Of a stretch of 64,000 bases of DNA, positions 45,464 to 53,629 are shown piece by piece (the stretch's first letter is position 1; each line of letters starts with the position of its first letter). The stretch is from CAVZRC01 sp963777695. Its GTDB lineage: Bacteria; Planctomycetota; Planctomycetia; Isosphaerales; Isosphaeraceae. Made by a program: the position numbers and the translations under genes. The notes below the pieces were generated by a model. That model searched no databases. It worked only from the letters and a program-made list of their open reading frames with translations, and had not been told where the DNA came from. Location of the stretch: NCBI GenBank assembly GCA_963777695.1, contig CAVZRC010000003.1:5084001-5148000 (forward strand), written 5' to 3'.

Positions 45464-46198
45464 TCAGATGGCCGTCATGCCGCCGTCGACGAACAACTCC
45501 ACCCCATTCACGAAGCTCGAATCGTCTGAAGCAAGAAACAGCGCGACCGTCGCGACTTCCTCAGGTTGACCCATCTTTCCTCGCGGGATCAGGGATTCGA
45601 ACATCTCTTTCGCCTCCTCGGTGAGAACTTCTTCCTGCATCGGCGTGGCGATCGCCCCCGGGACCAGCACGTTCACCCGGATATTCCTGCCCTTCAGTTC
45701 GTTGAGCCACGTGCGTGCGAATGAGCGCAACGCCAACTTGCTCGCCGCATACACGCTCCAACCAGGAAAACCTTTCGCCGAAGCATTTGACCCGGTCATG
45801 AAGATCGATCCGCCATCGTTGAACAGCGGCAACGCCTTCTGAACCGTAAACAGCGTTCCGCGCACATTCAGGTCGAAGGCCGCATCGAAGTGCTGCTCGG
45901 TAATCTCGCCCAGTGGTACGGCCTCGCCCTTGCCGGCGCTCGCGAACAGGACGTCGATCTTACCCTTTTCCCGCTTGACCGTATCGAACAGACGGTCGAG
46001 GTCGGCGAGATTGGCCGCGTCGCCGCGCACGCCGGTCACGTTGCGGCCGATCAGCTTGACGGCCTCATCGAGCGCCTCCTGCCTCCGTCCCGTGATGAAA
46101 ACATAGGCACCTTCTTCAACGAACCGCTTCGCGCTCGCCAGCGCCATGCCACTCGATCCACCCGTGATGACTGCAACCTTACCCTCAAGCTTTCCCAT
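45464..46198 (-). CDS. Short-chain dehydrogenase/reductase (classical SDR)
   Basis: The 244-residue product has the cofactor motif ITGGSSGMALASAKRF, a DVLFASAGKGEA block, the catalytic Ser region MTGSNASAKG, and the catalytic YxxxK in YAASKLALRSF. It ends in SFVNGVELFVDGGMTAI, the standard SDR tail. GGSSGMALA departs slightly from the consensus GxxxGxG. It is divergent from the TetR regulator, with palindromes in the intervening 130 bases, so it is likely controlled by it. Confidence 0.85.
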   Translation of the reverse strand: MGKLEGKVAVITGGSSGMALASAKRFVEEGAYVFITGRRQEALDEAVKLIGRNVTGVRGDAANLADLDRLFDTVKREKGKIDVLFASAGKGEAVPLGEITEQHFDAAFDLNVRGTLFTVQKALPLFNDGGSIFMTGSNASAKGFPGWSVYAASKLALRSFARTWLNELKGRNIRVNVLVPGAIATPMQEEVLTEEAKEMFESLIPRGKMGQPEEVATVALFLASDDSSFVNGVELFVDGGMTAI

Positions 46199-46263
46199 GA
46201 CTGTTCCTTTCATCGTGTTGGACAACATCTCCCTTCCCATTTTCGCAAAAGGGCGATATATTT

Positions 46264-46311
46264 GGATCACCGATCCAGATACCGACTTTAATATACGGAC
46301 CAGTGATCCGT
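46264..46311. promoter_or_regulatory. Two palindromes, candidate TetR operator
   Basis: GGATC / GATCC around ACC (46264-46276), and ACGGACC / GATCCGT around AGT (46295-46311, 6 of 7 matching). Both share a GATC core and stand in the gap between the divergent SDR and TetR genes. The second lies just 17 bases before the TetR start. Confidence 0.5.
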
Positions 46312-46328
46312 TTGTCAAGAGGCAGCGC

Positions 46329-46907
46329 ATGCGAGCCGACGCCAGAAAAAATTACAGCCACCTACTTGCGGTCGCGCGTGACGTCGTCATCGAGCACGGT
46401 GTCAATGCGTCCATGCGCGATATCGCCCGCCGGGCCGATGTCGGATTGGCCACCCTGCTTCGTCATTTCCCGACGCGAGAAGCCTTGTTCGAGGCGTTGC
46501 TGCGTACGAATCTGGACGCACTGACGCAGAAGGCTGGCGAAATCGAAACGTCGAATCCACCAGACGAAGCGATTGTGTCCTGGTTTCGCGAAGGGGTGGC
46601 ATTCGTCCACACCTATCGCGGCATTGTCGCCTTGATGGCGAGCGCCCACGCGGACCCGGACTCCGCGCTTTACGCCTCATGCACGGCTGTGCACTCAGCG
46701 GGCGCGCGACTACTGCTCCGTGCTCAGGCCGAAGGAACGGCGCGCACCGATATCAATGGGGACGATCTGTTCGCCCTGATGTCGGCGCTCGGCTGGCTTG
46801 CCGACCAACCCTCATTCGTGCCGCGGGCCGATCATCTCTTTCACATCATCGCGAGCGCCATCCTGACAAATCGGCCTAGCAACGATGTCAAGAAGTCAGC
46901 GTGTTGA
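46329..46907 (+). CDS. TetR-family transcriptional regulator
   Basis: ATG 46329 starts MRADARKNYSHLLAVARDVV, then the helix-turn-helix MRDIARRADVGLATLLRHFP followed by TREALFEAL, which is the TetR DNA-binding domain. The ligand-binding part has WFREGVAFVHTYRGI. The ORF extends upstream to 46146, but the normal family start is 46329. It is likely to repress the divergent SDR gene. It ends near the truncated IS630 copy. Confidence 0.85.
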   Translation: MRADARKNYSHLLAVARDVVIEHGVNASMRDIARRADVGLATLLRHFPTREALFEALLRTNLDALTQKAGEIETSNPPDEAIVSWFREGVAFVHTYRGIVALMASAHADPDSALYASCTAVHSAGARLLLRAQAEGTARTDINGDDLFALMSALGWLADQPSFVPRADHLFHIIASAILTNRPSNDVKKSAC

Positions 46908-46944
46908 ATCAGATCAGCGATCGGATCGCTCGAAGGTATTTGGC

Positions 46945-47097
46945 GGCGGCCTTGCCGGTGGCGATGTGAGCGTGAAGCGACAGGCGTTCGTCGGCGGCGA
47001 GGGTGACTTTGAACTCGATCATGGCCGATCCCGGTGCGGAAATCGACCCATGAGAGCCGATCGGCACCCGACAGGCAAGTTAATCCTGGCGGAACAC
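46945..47097 (-). mobile_element. Truncated IS630-type remnant, right end
   Basis: On the minus strand, from 47022, MIEFKVTLAADERLSLHAHI and ATGKAAAK match the N terminus of IS630 transposases. The similarity stops near 46945. The end CTGGCGGAACAC (47086-47097) matches the IS end GTGTTCCGCCAG exactly. The stretch 46956-47097 is about 88 % identical by eye to 40483-40622, in the same orientation. No TA duplication remains at the right end (TC follows). Confidence 0.8.
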
Positions 47098-47130
47098 TCG
47101 GCCAGCCCACGCATGAGCTGCGTGCTGTCT

Positions 47131-47195
47131 GTAGGGTGCTCTGTGAGCACCGATCCCCGTTGCCGGCTCGAGTCGGTGCTCGCCGAGCACCCTAC
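47131..47195. repeat. Inverted pair of GTAG-headed REP-like hairpins
   Basis: Arms at 47131-47153 and 47173-47195 match at 21 of 23 positions as inverted repeats. Each begins GTAG from its outer side and folds into its own hairpin, GGTGCTC / GAGCACC in the left arm. It is the same design as 14923-14982 with a different stem sequence, 34 bases after the truncated IS630 remnant. Confidence 0.75.
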
Positions 47196-47294
47196 GGGAC
47201 CGTCCGGGTGGCTGCCTTGCATGCCCAACGAAGACGGCCGGGCTCCCGCCGCCCGGCCGTGTCGTCGATCGCAGGAACTAAACGTCGTCGTGAC

Positions 47295-48434
47295 TCAGTA
47301 CGAGTCGGAGCTGATCACCTCGCCGCCGGCCCGGCTGCCGAGGCTCCACCAGGTCACGAGGCTGACCGAATTCTTGATGAAATGCACGGAACCATCGGCG
47401 AAGCACACGTTCACGCCACCCGGGTGGAGGCTGTTGGCCGACGCGGCACCGTAAGGGCCGACATAGCCGACGATCACATCGAGAGAGTTCTGGCAGGGCG
47501 GCGTGTTCGGCGCGGTCCAGTGGTTGTAGCTGGACAGGGTGAGATACCCCGGATTGCCGGCGATCATCTCGATGCCGACCGCCGCCGGATAGGCCGAGAC
47601 GGTCGAGCCCGAGAGCGCCTGGCATCCCTGCGCGAACAACGACGCCGGGCTGCTCGTCGTGGTGGCCATCGCGGCCGAGTTCGGCGCGGCCGCGTACGTC
47701 CCGGTGAAGATCGCGCGCAATCCGTTCGTCCCGTTGGGATACACCGAGACCCCGGTCGTGCCGTACGGATAGTTGGAGATGAGCCGCTCGCTGAAGAGCC
47801 CCGTATTGGACGTCCCGTCGGTGATCGACTGCATGCCGACGGTCGGCAGGTTGTTCCCCGACAGTGTATTCATCGTCATGACGCCGTTGAGCTCGACGTT
47901 ATAACCCGGGACGATCGTGCCGTTGAACGGCGTGATGGCCGCCGGGCCGCCGTAATTGCCGACGTAATTGGAGACGGCATAATTGTAGGTGTTGGTATTC
48001 AACGTCACCGGGTAGAGCTGCAAGTTCCCCGATTCGTCGGGGCAGAGCAGCGCGGACACCTTGATGGACCCGGCGGTCAAGTTGCTGTAGTCGAACGGCC
48101 CGAGGTTGAAGTTCACCGCGTTGAAGACCGGCTGCTGCTCGAGCTGGGGAAAGATGGCGTAATACCAGTTGAACCCCCAGGCCAGGCCGGTGGTGTTCTG
48201 GGTGACATTCGCCGCCATCGTCGGCCAGCTCGTCTGCGGCGGGAAGACGTTATTCGCGGAGACATAGTTCTGGGCCGCGAGGCCCAACTGCTTCAGGTTG
48301 TTGACGCACTGCGAGCGTCGCGCGGCCTCGCGGGCCGCCTGGACCGCCGGCAGCAGCAGGGCGATCAGCACGGCGATGATCGCGATCACGACCAGGAGCT
48401 CGATCAGCGTAAATCCACGGCGTTTCGGCGTCAT
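47295..48434 (-). CDS. DUF1559 pilin-like protein
   Basis: GAGG precedes ATG 48434. The 379-residue product has MTPKRRGFTLIELLVVIAII, then NNLKQLGLAAQNYVS. The C-terminal block LHPGGVNVCFADGSVHFIKN and SRAGGEVISSDSY are as in the DUF1559 gene at 13771. It belongs to the large family of planctomycete proteins with prepilin-type leaders. It is the first gene outside the IS630-bracketed block. Confidence 0.9.
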   Translation of the reverse strand: MTPKRRGFTLIELLVVIAIIAVLIALLLPAVQAAREAARRSQCVNNLKQLGLAAQNYVSANNVFPPQTSWPTMAANVTQNTTGLAWGFNWYYAIFPQLEQQPVFNAVNFNLGPFDYSNLTAGSIKVSALLCPDESGNLQLYPVTLNTNTYNYAVSNYVGNYGGPAAITPFNGTIVPGYNVELNGVMTMNTLSGNNLPTVGMQSITDGTSNTGLFSERLISNYPYGTTGVSVYPNGTNGLRAIFTGTYAAAPNSAAMATTTSSPASLFAQGCQALSGSTVSAYPAAVGIEMIAGNPGYLTLSSYNHWTAPNTPPCQNSLDVIVGYVGPYGAASANSLHPGGVNVCFADGSVHFIKNSVSLVTWWSLGSRAGGEVISSDSY

Positions 48435-49218
48435 AATGACCTCAAGGGCATGCCAGGGCAACGCAAGAGACGACCGACGAGGACCCTCCACACGATGGGG
48501 AGTCCTATCCTCGAGTACGCACCATCATCGCCCACGACGACCGAGGCCCGCCCGGGTGGCTGGCCGGCGTCATGGCTGGGAAAGGCCGGCGGATCGAGGG
48601 CCTTTCGGGCCCTACGCCTCGTCAACCCGTAACCATCGGATCCTCTCGCCCTGCTCGCAACGGACTCGCGGGAGCGATGCATGCGTACGTAAGAATCACG
48701 GACGGCGAGCGACCGCACCGGCGCGTCACGATGCGAAGGGGCATCGCTCGAACTCCGGGCGGATTCACCGGGACGACGTACTGGTTGGTCGCGTGGCGGA
48801 GCTCGGACCGGGTCGCGAGCGGACCGTCGCGTAATCCCCCCAGGGTCTCTTCATACCTCGCAGGCGGGAACTCACGTCATGTCCGATTACCGACCGGCCG
48901 GGTTATGATCGATGGAGGGATGCCGGCAGCAATCGTGGTTGTCAGGCCTAACGAATTCATCGAAGGGTATAGTACAGGCTCCGTCGAGCGTCGTCCAGCC
49001 CCTCGAATAAAAAAGCCTTTTGTAAAGATTGATTAAGGACGTGGGTGTCAGAGAATGATGAAGATAGCAGACACGAATATCGTGACATCAATGTCTCTGA
49101 ACGCTCGCACGGGCTGATTCAGGGGCTCTTTGGAATGTCTTCCCGAAATGTCCTTGCCCGCTGCCGATTTGTGGCGATCTTCTCGGGTCAACGAGAGACG
49201 AGCGATCGGCTTGCGAGT
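48435..49218. other. Gene-free intergenic stretch
   Basis: This 784-base gap lies between the 5' end of the DUF1559 gene and the 3' end of the TOPRIM-like gene. A plus-strand frame of 154 codons (48572-49036) lacks a recognisable protein pattern. The last 80 bases are AT-rich (around 49005-49045, AAAAAAGCC). No RNA gene or repeat was recognised. Confidence 0.4.
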
Positions 49219-49960
49219 TCAGGGGCGATAGGATGGGTCGAGAAGGGGAACCAAGCGTACTTCGAGTTCTGCAAGGAATTGCCTGAGGCCCGTCTGTTCA
49301 CCACGCTCTCTCAGGAGATCGAGCGGGGCGAATTTCCAGCACGCGGCCTCGCGGTCGAGGTCTCCACGGACCAGATGCCTCAAGACGCGCTTGGCACTGC
49401 GCTTGTCATGATCGTGGATGGCGGTGAGTTGCTCGGCAGACTGACATGGGTCGAAGCCGAGCTCTCGCCGGATCTCCGCGAGAAGCGCCCGCTCTTGATC
49501 GTCGCACGGCTCGAACCCGGCCAGGACCCAGCACTCGCGCTTGGTGTGGGCGAGGCCGATGACGATCCGATCGCGGAGAGATGAAGCGGCTCGAGCCTGT
49601 TCGAGACCACGACGGCGGTTGAACCTGACGATCGTCATCCCGAATCAGGAGGATCGCGTCTGCCCCCGGCATCTTCGCTTCAATATACAGGAGTGCCCTA
49701 CGTGCTTGGTCGGCGTCGAGGTCGGCGGGTTGACCCTCGACGAACCCTCTTGGGCGGATCCTCAAGTCTTTCGCCAGGACCTTGATACGTCTCCACATCA
49801 GGAATAACTCACCGGCCCCATGCCCGTCGTAGCGTCGGTGGTGCGGGAGCGTGTCCGGCTCGATCCAATCGATCAGCTCGGAAAAGAGGCGATCAGCGAG
49901 TTCGGAAGATGTGTCGAAATCCGCCCTGGCCTCGCAGACTACGACCAACGACAGCACCAT
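49219..49960 (-). CDS. TOPRIM-like partner of the second ATPase, one frame break
   Basis: ATG 49960 overlaps the stop of the ATPase gene by one base (TGATG). The frame opens MVLSLVVVCEARADFDTSSE, with Glu10 and Asp14 placed as in TOPRIM motifs. ADAILLIRDDDRQ follows, with a run of Asp like the second TOPRIM motif. Removing one base near 49623 joins it to NRRRGLEQARAASSL and a C-terminal part ending LVPLLDPSYRP, about 246 residues in all. A metal-dependent nuclease activity is inferred, not shown. The tail has no recognised family. Confidence 0.6.
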
Positions 49961-51111
49961 CAGGACTTCTCCACTCCCTGGCCGTTGGCGACCCATTGTT
50001 CCCCGACCAGGCTCCAGAACTCGCCGGGCCACATCTCATCTTTCCACCGATCGAAATCGGGATGGCTGTCGAGATGTCCGCATTGAGTGGCTCCGTCCTC
50101 ACCCGCCCAGGTGATCCGCACCTCATTGGCCTCGAGTTCGTCGACGATGTAGGGTGAATGGGTCGTGGCGATGATCTGAAGGTCCGAATTCTCTTCCAGG
50201 ATCGTGCGAATCAGAGGAATAATCTTACGCTGGGCCTTGGGATGTAGCCCATGATCGATGTCATCGAGCAGGAAAAACTTAGGTCGGGCTGGCCCTAGCA
50301 GGGCCGTCAGTAGGCCCAAGACAAGGATCGTCCCTTCGCTCGCAAGATGGGCCGGGATATCGGACGCTCCCTCAAAATCGAAGACGACCTCATCCCCGAG
50401 AAACTCCCTCTTGATTCGACGGGTCAGGCGATCGCTATCGATCGTGACGACCTCGGTCTCGAACTTGATCACGGGAACTCGATCGAACCGAATCCGCTTG
50501 ACCGGTGGGATCACCGACCTGATGCGCTCCTGCAATGACGCGAATTTGTCCGGCTTATTCAACGCCATGAACGCCAAGACGCTGGCCATCCCCGCCCCGT
50601 CGGACTCAACACTCGCTCTCGGCAGATCGCTATAGGATGCCTCGGCGAGGCGCCTTGCCTCAAGCCGCAGGAGGTTAGAGGAGCGGAAGTCTGTCAAGAT
50701 CGGAAGATGTTCGGAGACAGGGACCCAGCCGGCTCCTGGATCCCGGGGCCGATTATATTCAACTCGAAAATCCCATCCCGACCCAAGTGAGTCGGATGGA
50801 TCGGGATGAAGCATATCATCCGGGGCGAAGAGCGGTGGTGTCACCTTCAGACGAAGAGCCAAGTCGTCATTTTCACAGGACAACTCCATATCTTCCTTGG
50901 TGATTCCACGGCTGTAAAGGAAGAGTGGATCACGCGATCCACTGAAGAATTTGCTGGGCTCGATCGAGATGACTTGCGAGAGATAATAGAGACCCTCAAG
51001 GATACTGGTCTTCCCAGATGCATTAGGACCGACGAACACAGTCAGTCGCTCGAAGTGAACATCGACGTGGCGAAGCGACTTGAAGTTACGGAACGACGCG
51101 CTCTCGATCAT
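49960..51111 (-). CDS. OLD/RecF-like AAA ATPase, second two-gene module
   Basis: AGGAAGGG precedes ATG 51111. The 383-residue product has Walker A GPNASGKTS near residue 30, an IRSVIPPVKRIRFDRVPV middle region, and SEGTILVLGLLTALLG. A Walker B/D-loop follows (FFLLDDIDHGLHPKAQ; one acidic residue is Asp where Glu is more usual), then the switch His in IIATTHSPYIVDEL. The layout matches AAA_15/AAA_21 ATPases of OLD-like systems. It is coupled to the TOPRIM-like gene by a one-base overlap. The P450 gene ends 45 bases upstream on the same strand. Confidence 0.85.
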   Translation of the reverse strand: MIESASFRNFKSLRHVDVHFERLTVFVGPNASGKTSILEGLYYLSQVISIEPSKFFSGSRDPLFLYSRGITKEDMELSCENDDLALRLKVTPPLFAPDDMLHPDPSDSLGSGWDFRVEYNRPRDPGAGWVPVSEHLPILTDFRSSNLLRLEARRLAEASYSDLPRASVESDGAGMASVLAFMALNKPDKFASLQERIRSVIPPVKRIRFDRVPVIKFETEVVTIDSDRLTRRIKREFLGDEVVFDFEGASDIPAHLASEGTILVLGLLTALLGPARPKFFLLDDIDHGLHPKAQRKIIPLIRTILEENSDLQIIATTHSPYIVDELEANEVRITWAGEDGATQCGHLDSHPDFDRWKDEMWPGEFWSLVGEQWVANGQGVEKS

Positions 51112-51156
51112 GGTTAACCCTTCCTCTTGCCTTCTGTTCGATTCTAACCCATGGGC

Positions 51157-52523
51157 TCACCTCCGGGACAACACCATCTTGACACCCTGCGCCGGCCGGA
51201 GCGTCATCGAGGGCAACGGGGTGATCACGGCATCGGGCGCAGCGCGAGCCGGTACTTCCGGGCGATCGTGGCGAGGATGAGCGAGGCTTCCATCAGGGCG
51301 AAGTTGTTGCCGATGCAGATCCTCGGGCCGCCGCCGAAGGGGAAGTAGGCGTAGCGGGGAATCCGCTGCAAGAGCCCGTCGGCCCATCGCTCGGGGCGGA
51401 AAGCGTCGGGGTCGTCGAACCATCGCGGGTCGCGCTGGATCGCGTAGGTGGTCATGAAGACCGTCATCCCGCGGGGGATCCGGTATCCGCCGAGCTCCAG
51501 CGGCTCGATCGCCTCGCGGCCGATCATCCAGCCTGCCGGATAGAGGCGCAAGGTCTCGTTGATGATCGACTCGGTCCAGGGCAGTCGCGGCAGGTCGGCG
51601 ATCGTGGGCGGCCGGCCGTCGAGCACCCGGTCCAGCTCGTCGTGGAGTCGGGCCTCGGCGTCGGGTCGGCCGGAGAGGAGGAACCAGGCCCAGGCCATGG
51701 TGTTCGCGGTGGTCTCGTGGCCGGCCAGGAAGAGCGTCATACACTCGTCGCGGAGCTGGCGGTCGGTCATGCGACGGCCGCTCTCCTCGTCCTGGGCGTG
51801 CAGGAGCATCGACAGCAAGTCGCCGCGGTCCTCGCCGCTGCGACGCCGATCGGCGATGATCGCGAAGAGGATCCGCTCCAGCCGTCGCACCGACATCTCG
51901 ACCCGGATATTCGTCGGCGTCGGCAGCCATGGCGGCGGCGAGACCAGGCTGCCGGTCCGCGCGATGAAGGCGTGCATCAGCGTCTCCATCGCCGCGCTGG
52001 CGGCCTCCGAGTCGGAGCCGATCTCGGCGTCGAACAGGGTCTTCGAGACGATCTCGAGGGTCAATCGCATCATGTCGGACTGGACGTCCCGCACTTGCCC
52101 GTCGGCCCATGAGCCGATCAGCCGCTCGGTGTAATCGACCATGAGACGGCCGTAGGCGGCGATCCGATCGCGATGGAACGCCGGCTGGGCGAGCTTGCGC
52201 TGGCTCCGCCAGAAATCCCCCTCGCTGGTGAGCAGTCCCTGGCCGAGGGTCCGCCTCGCGTCGCGCAGGCGGTAATGCTTGATGAACTTGCGATTCTGGT
52301 TGACGAGCACCTCCTCGACGAGGTCGGGATGGTTGGCGAACAGGATCGACCGCGGTCCGAACCGGGCCGACACGAGGTCGCCGTACTCGCGGGACCATCG
52401 GGTCAGCGAACCGAGCCGGTCCCGGCTGAATTCCCTGAGGTTGCCGAAGAGCCAGTCCTGCGGTGGACCGGGCGGGCGTCTTGCGGCCGATGGTGCCACG
52501 GTCGTCGCGGTTCCTCGACCCAT
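51157..52523 (-). CDS. Cytochrome P450, one frame break near the C terminus
   Basis: The product of about 455 residues shows the P450 landmarks: the I-helix threonine motif LAGHETTANTMA, ExxR in ESIINETLR, and the haem-thiolate loop FPFGGGPRICIGNNFA with Cys403. The frame stops at 51225, but a missing base in a C-run near 51236 would extend it through DAVITPLPSMTLRPAQG to 51157, a normal P450 ending. ATG 52523 overlaps the stop of the acetamidase gene (TGATG), so the two are coupled. The electron donor is not in the window and the substrate is unknown. Confidence 0.85.
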
Positions 52524-53494
52524 CACGATCCTCCGAGCAGGTACGACGTGGGGATCTCCGCCCCGGCGACCGGGCGCAGGTTCCGGATCCGGCACATCTG
52601 GTAAACGTTGATGCGAAAATCCGGGCAGGTGCTCACCAGGCAATACGCATCGACGGGGGAGAAGCCATGCTCCGAGATCAGCCAGTCCATCAGATGGATT
52701 GTGGCGGTCTCGACGGCGAAGTCCAGGGGCCGGTCGACGTGGATCGCGACCAGGCTCGACGGTTTCTCGATCCGCATGCCGGGTACGCGGTAGCCCTTCT
52801 TCAACTCGAGCCGCAATCGCACGGTGGACTTCGTCTCGGCGGCCGTTCCGGTGAACTCGGTGTCGCCCTGGCTGGCGTGGACGTCGCCCAGGTAGAAGCG
52901 GGCCCCTTCGTGGAAGATCGGCAGGATGACCCGGTTGCCGGGCGCCACGTCGCGGATGTCGAGGTTGCCGCCCCATTCGCCCTGCCCATCGATACTGGTG
53001 GTCACCTCGCGATCGGGGGCGACGCCCAGCGTGCCGACGAACGGCGTGATCGGCCAGGACCGCCGCCCGTCGAAGTGGAGCGTGCCGTCGCGCGTCGTGC
53101 CGCTGGGGCCGGGCGTGTGGCGGAAGATCTTCGTGGTGTAGTCGGACGACAGCTCGGGCCACCGCGTGGATTCGCCCAGCGGACCCCGTCGCGGGCCGAT
53201 CGCGATCCACGAATAATCGTCCACCAGGATGTCTTCGATCGCGACCACCAGCGCGTCGCCCCGCTCGGCACCCTCGACCCAGATCGGCCCGGCGATCGGG
53301 TTGGCCTGCGGCGGGACCCGGTCGAACCCCGGCCGCCGCGACGGGATCGCCAGGTCCTGCTCGGTCCGGATATAGCCGTTGCTCGCGTCGAAGGTCTCGA
53401 CCTCGAAGGACTCGCCCGGCTCGACCCGGAGCAGCGGCTCGTCGCGCCAGTCGAATGCGAACTTGCGGGCTTGTTCGCGCGGGATCCGTTTCAT
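52523..53494 (-). CDS. Acetamidase/formamidase family protein
   Basis: The 323-residue product matches the FmdA/AmdA family. It has NPIAGPIWVEGAERGDALVV, then GRRSWPITPFVGTLGVAP, GEWGGNLDIRDVAPGN, YLGDVHASQGDTEF and EHGFSPVDAYCLVS. These enzymes release ammonia from short amides. ATG 53494 is used. Its stop overlaps the P450 start by one base. The 7-bp inverted microsatellite lies immediately upstream of its start and may influence expression. Confidence 0.85.
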   Translation of the reverse strand: MKRIPREQARKFAFDWRDEPLLRVEPGESFEVETFDASNGYIRTEQDLAIPSRRPGFDRVPPQANPIAGPIWVEGAERGDALVVAIEDILVDDYSWIAIGPRRGPLGESTRWPELSSDYTTKIFRHTPGPSGTTRDGTLHFDGRRSWPITPFVGTLGVAPDREVTTSIDGQGEWGGNLDIRDVAPGNRVILPIFHEGARFYLGDVHASQGDTEFTGTAAETKSTVRLRLELKKGYRVPGMRIEKPSSLVAIHVDRPLDFAVETATIHLMDWLISEHGFSPVDAYCLVSTCPDFRINVYQMCRIRNLRPVAGAEIPTSYLLGGS

Positions 53495-53502
53495 GGTGCC
53501 TC

Positions 53503-53617
<115 letters not shown>

Positions 53618-53629
53618 CGTCACAAGCCA

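Noticed and set aside
49045..49584. A 179-codon plus-strand frame over the TOPRIM-like gene
   Set aside because: The minus-strand frames here join into a protein coupled to the ATPase; the plus-strand frame shows no conserved pattern and is taken as an antisense shadow.
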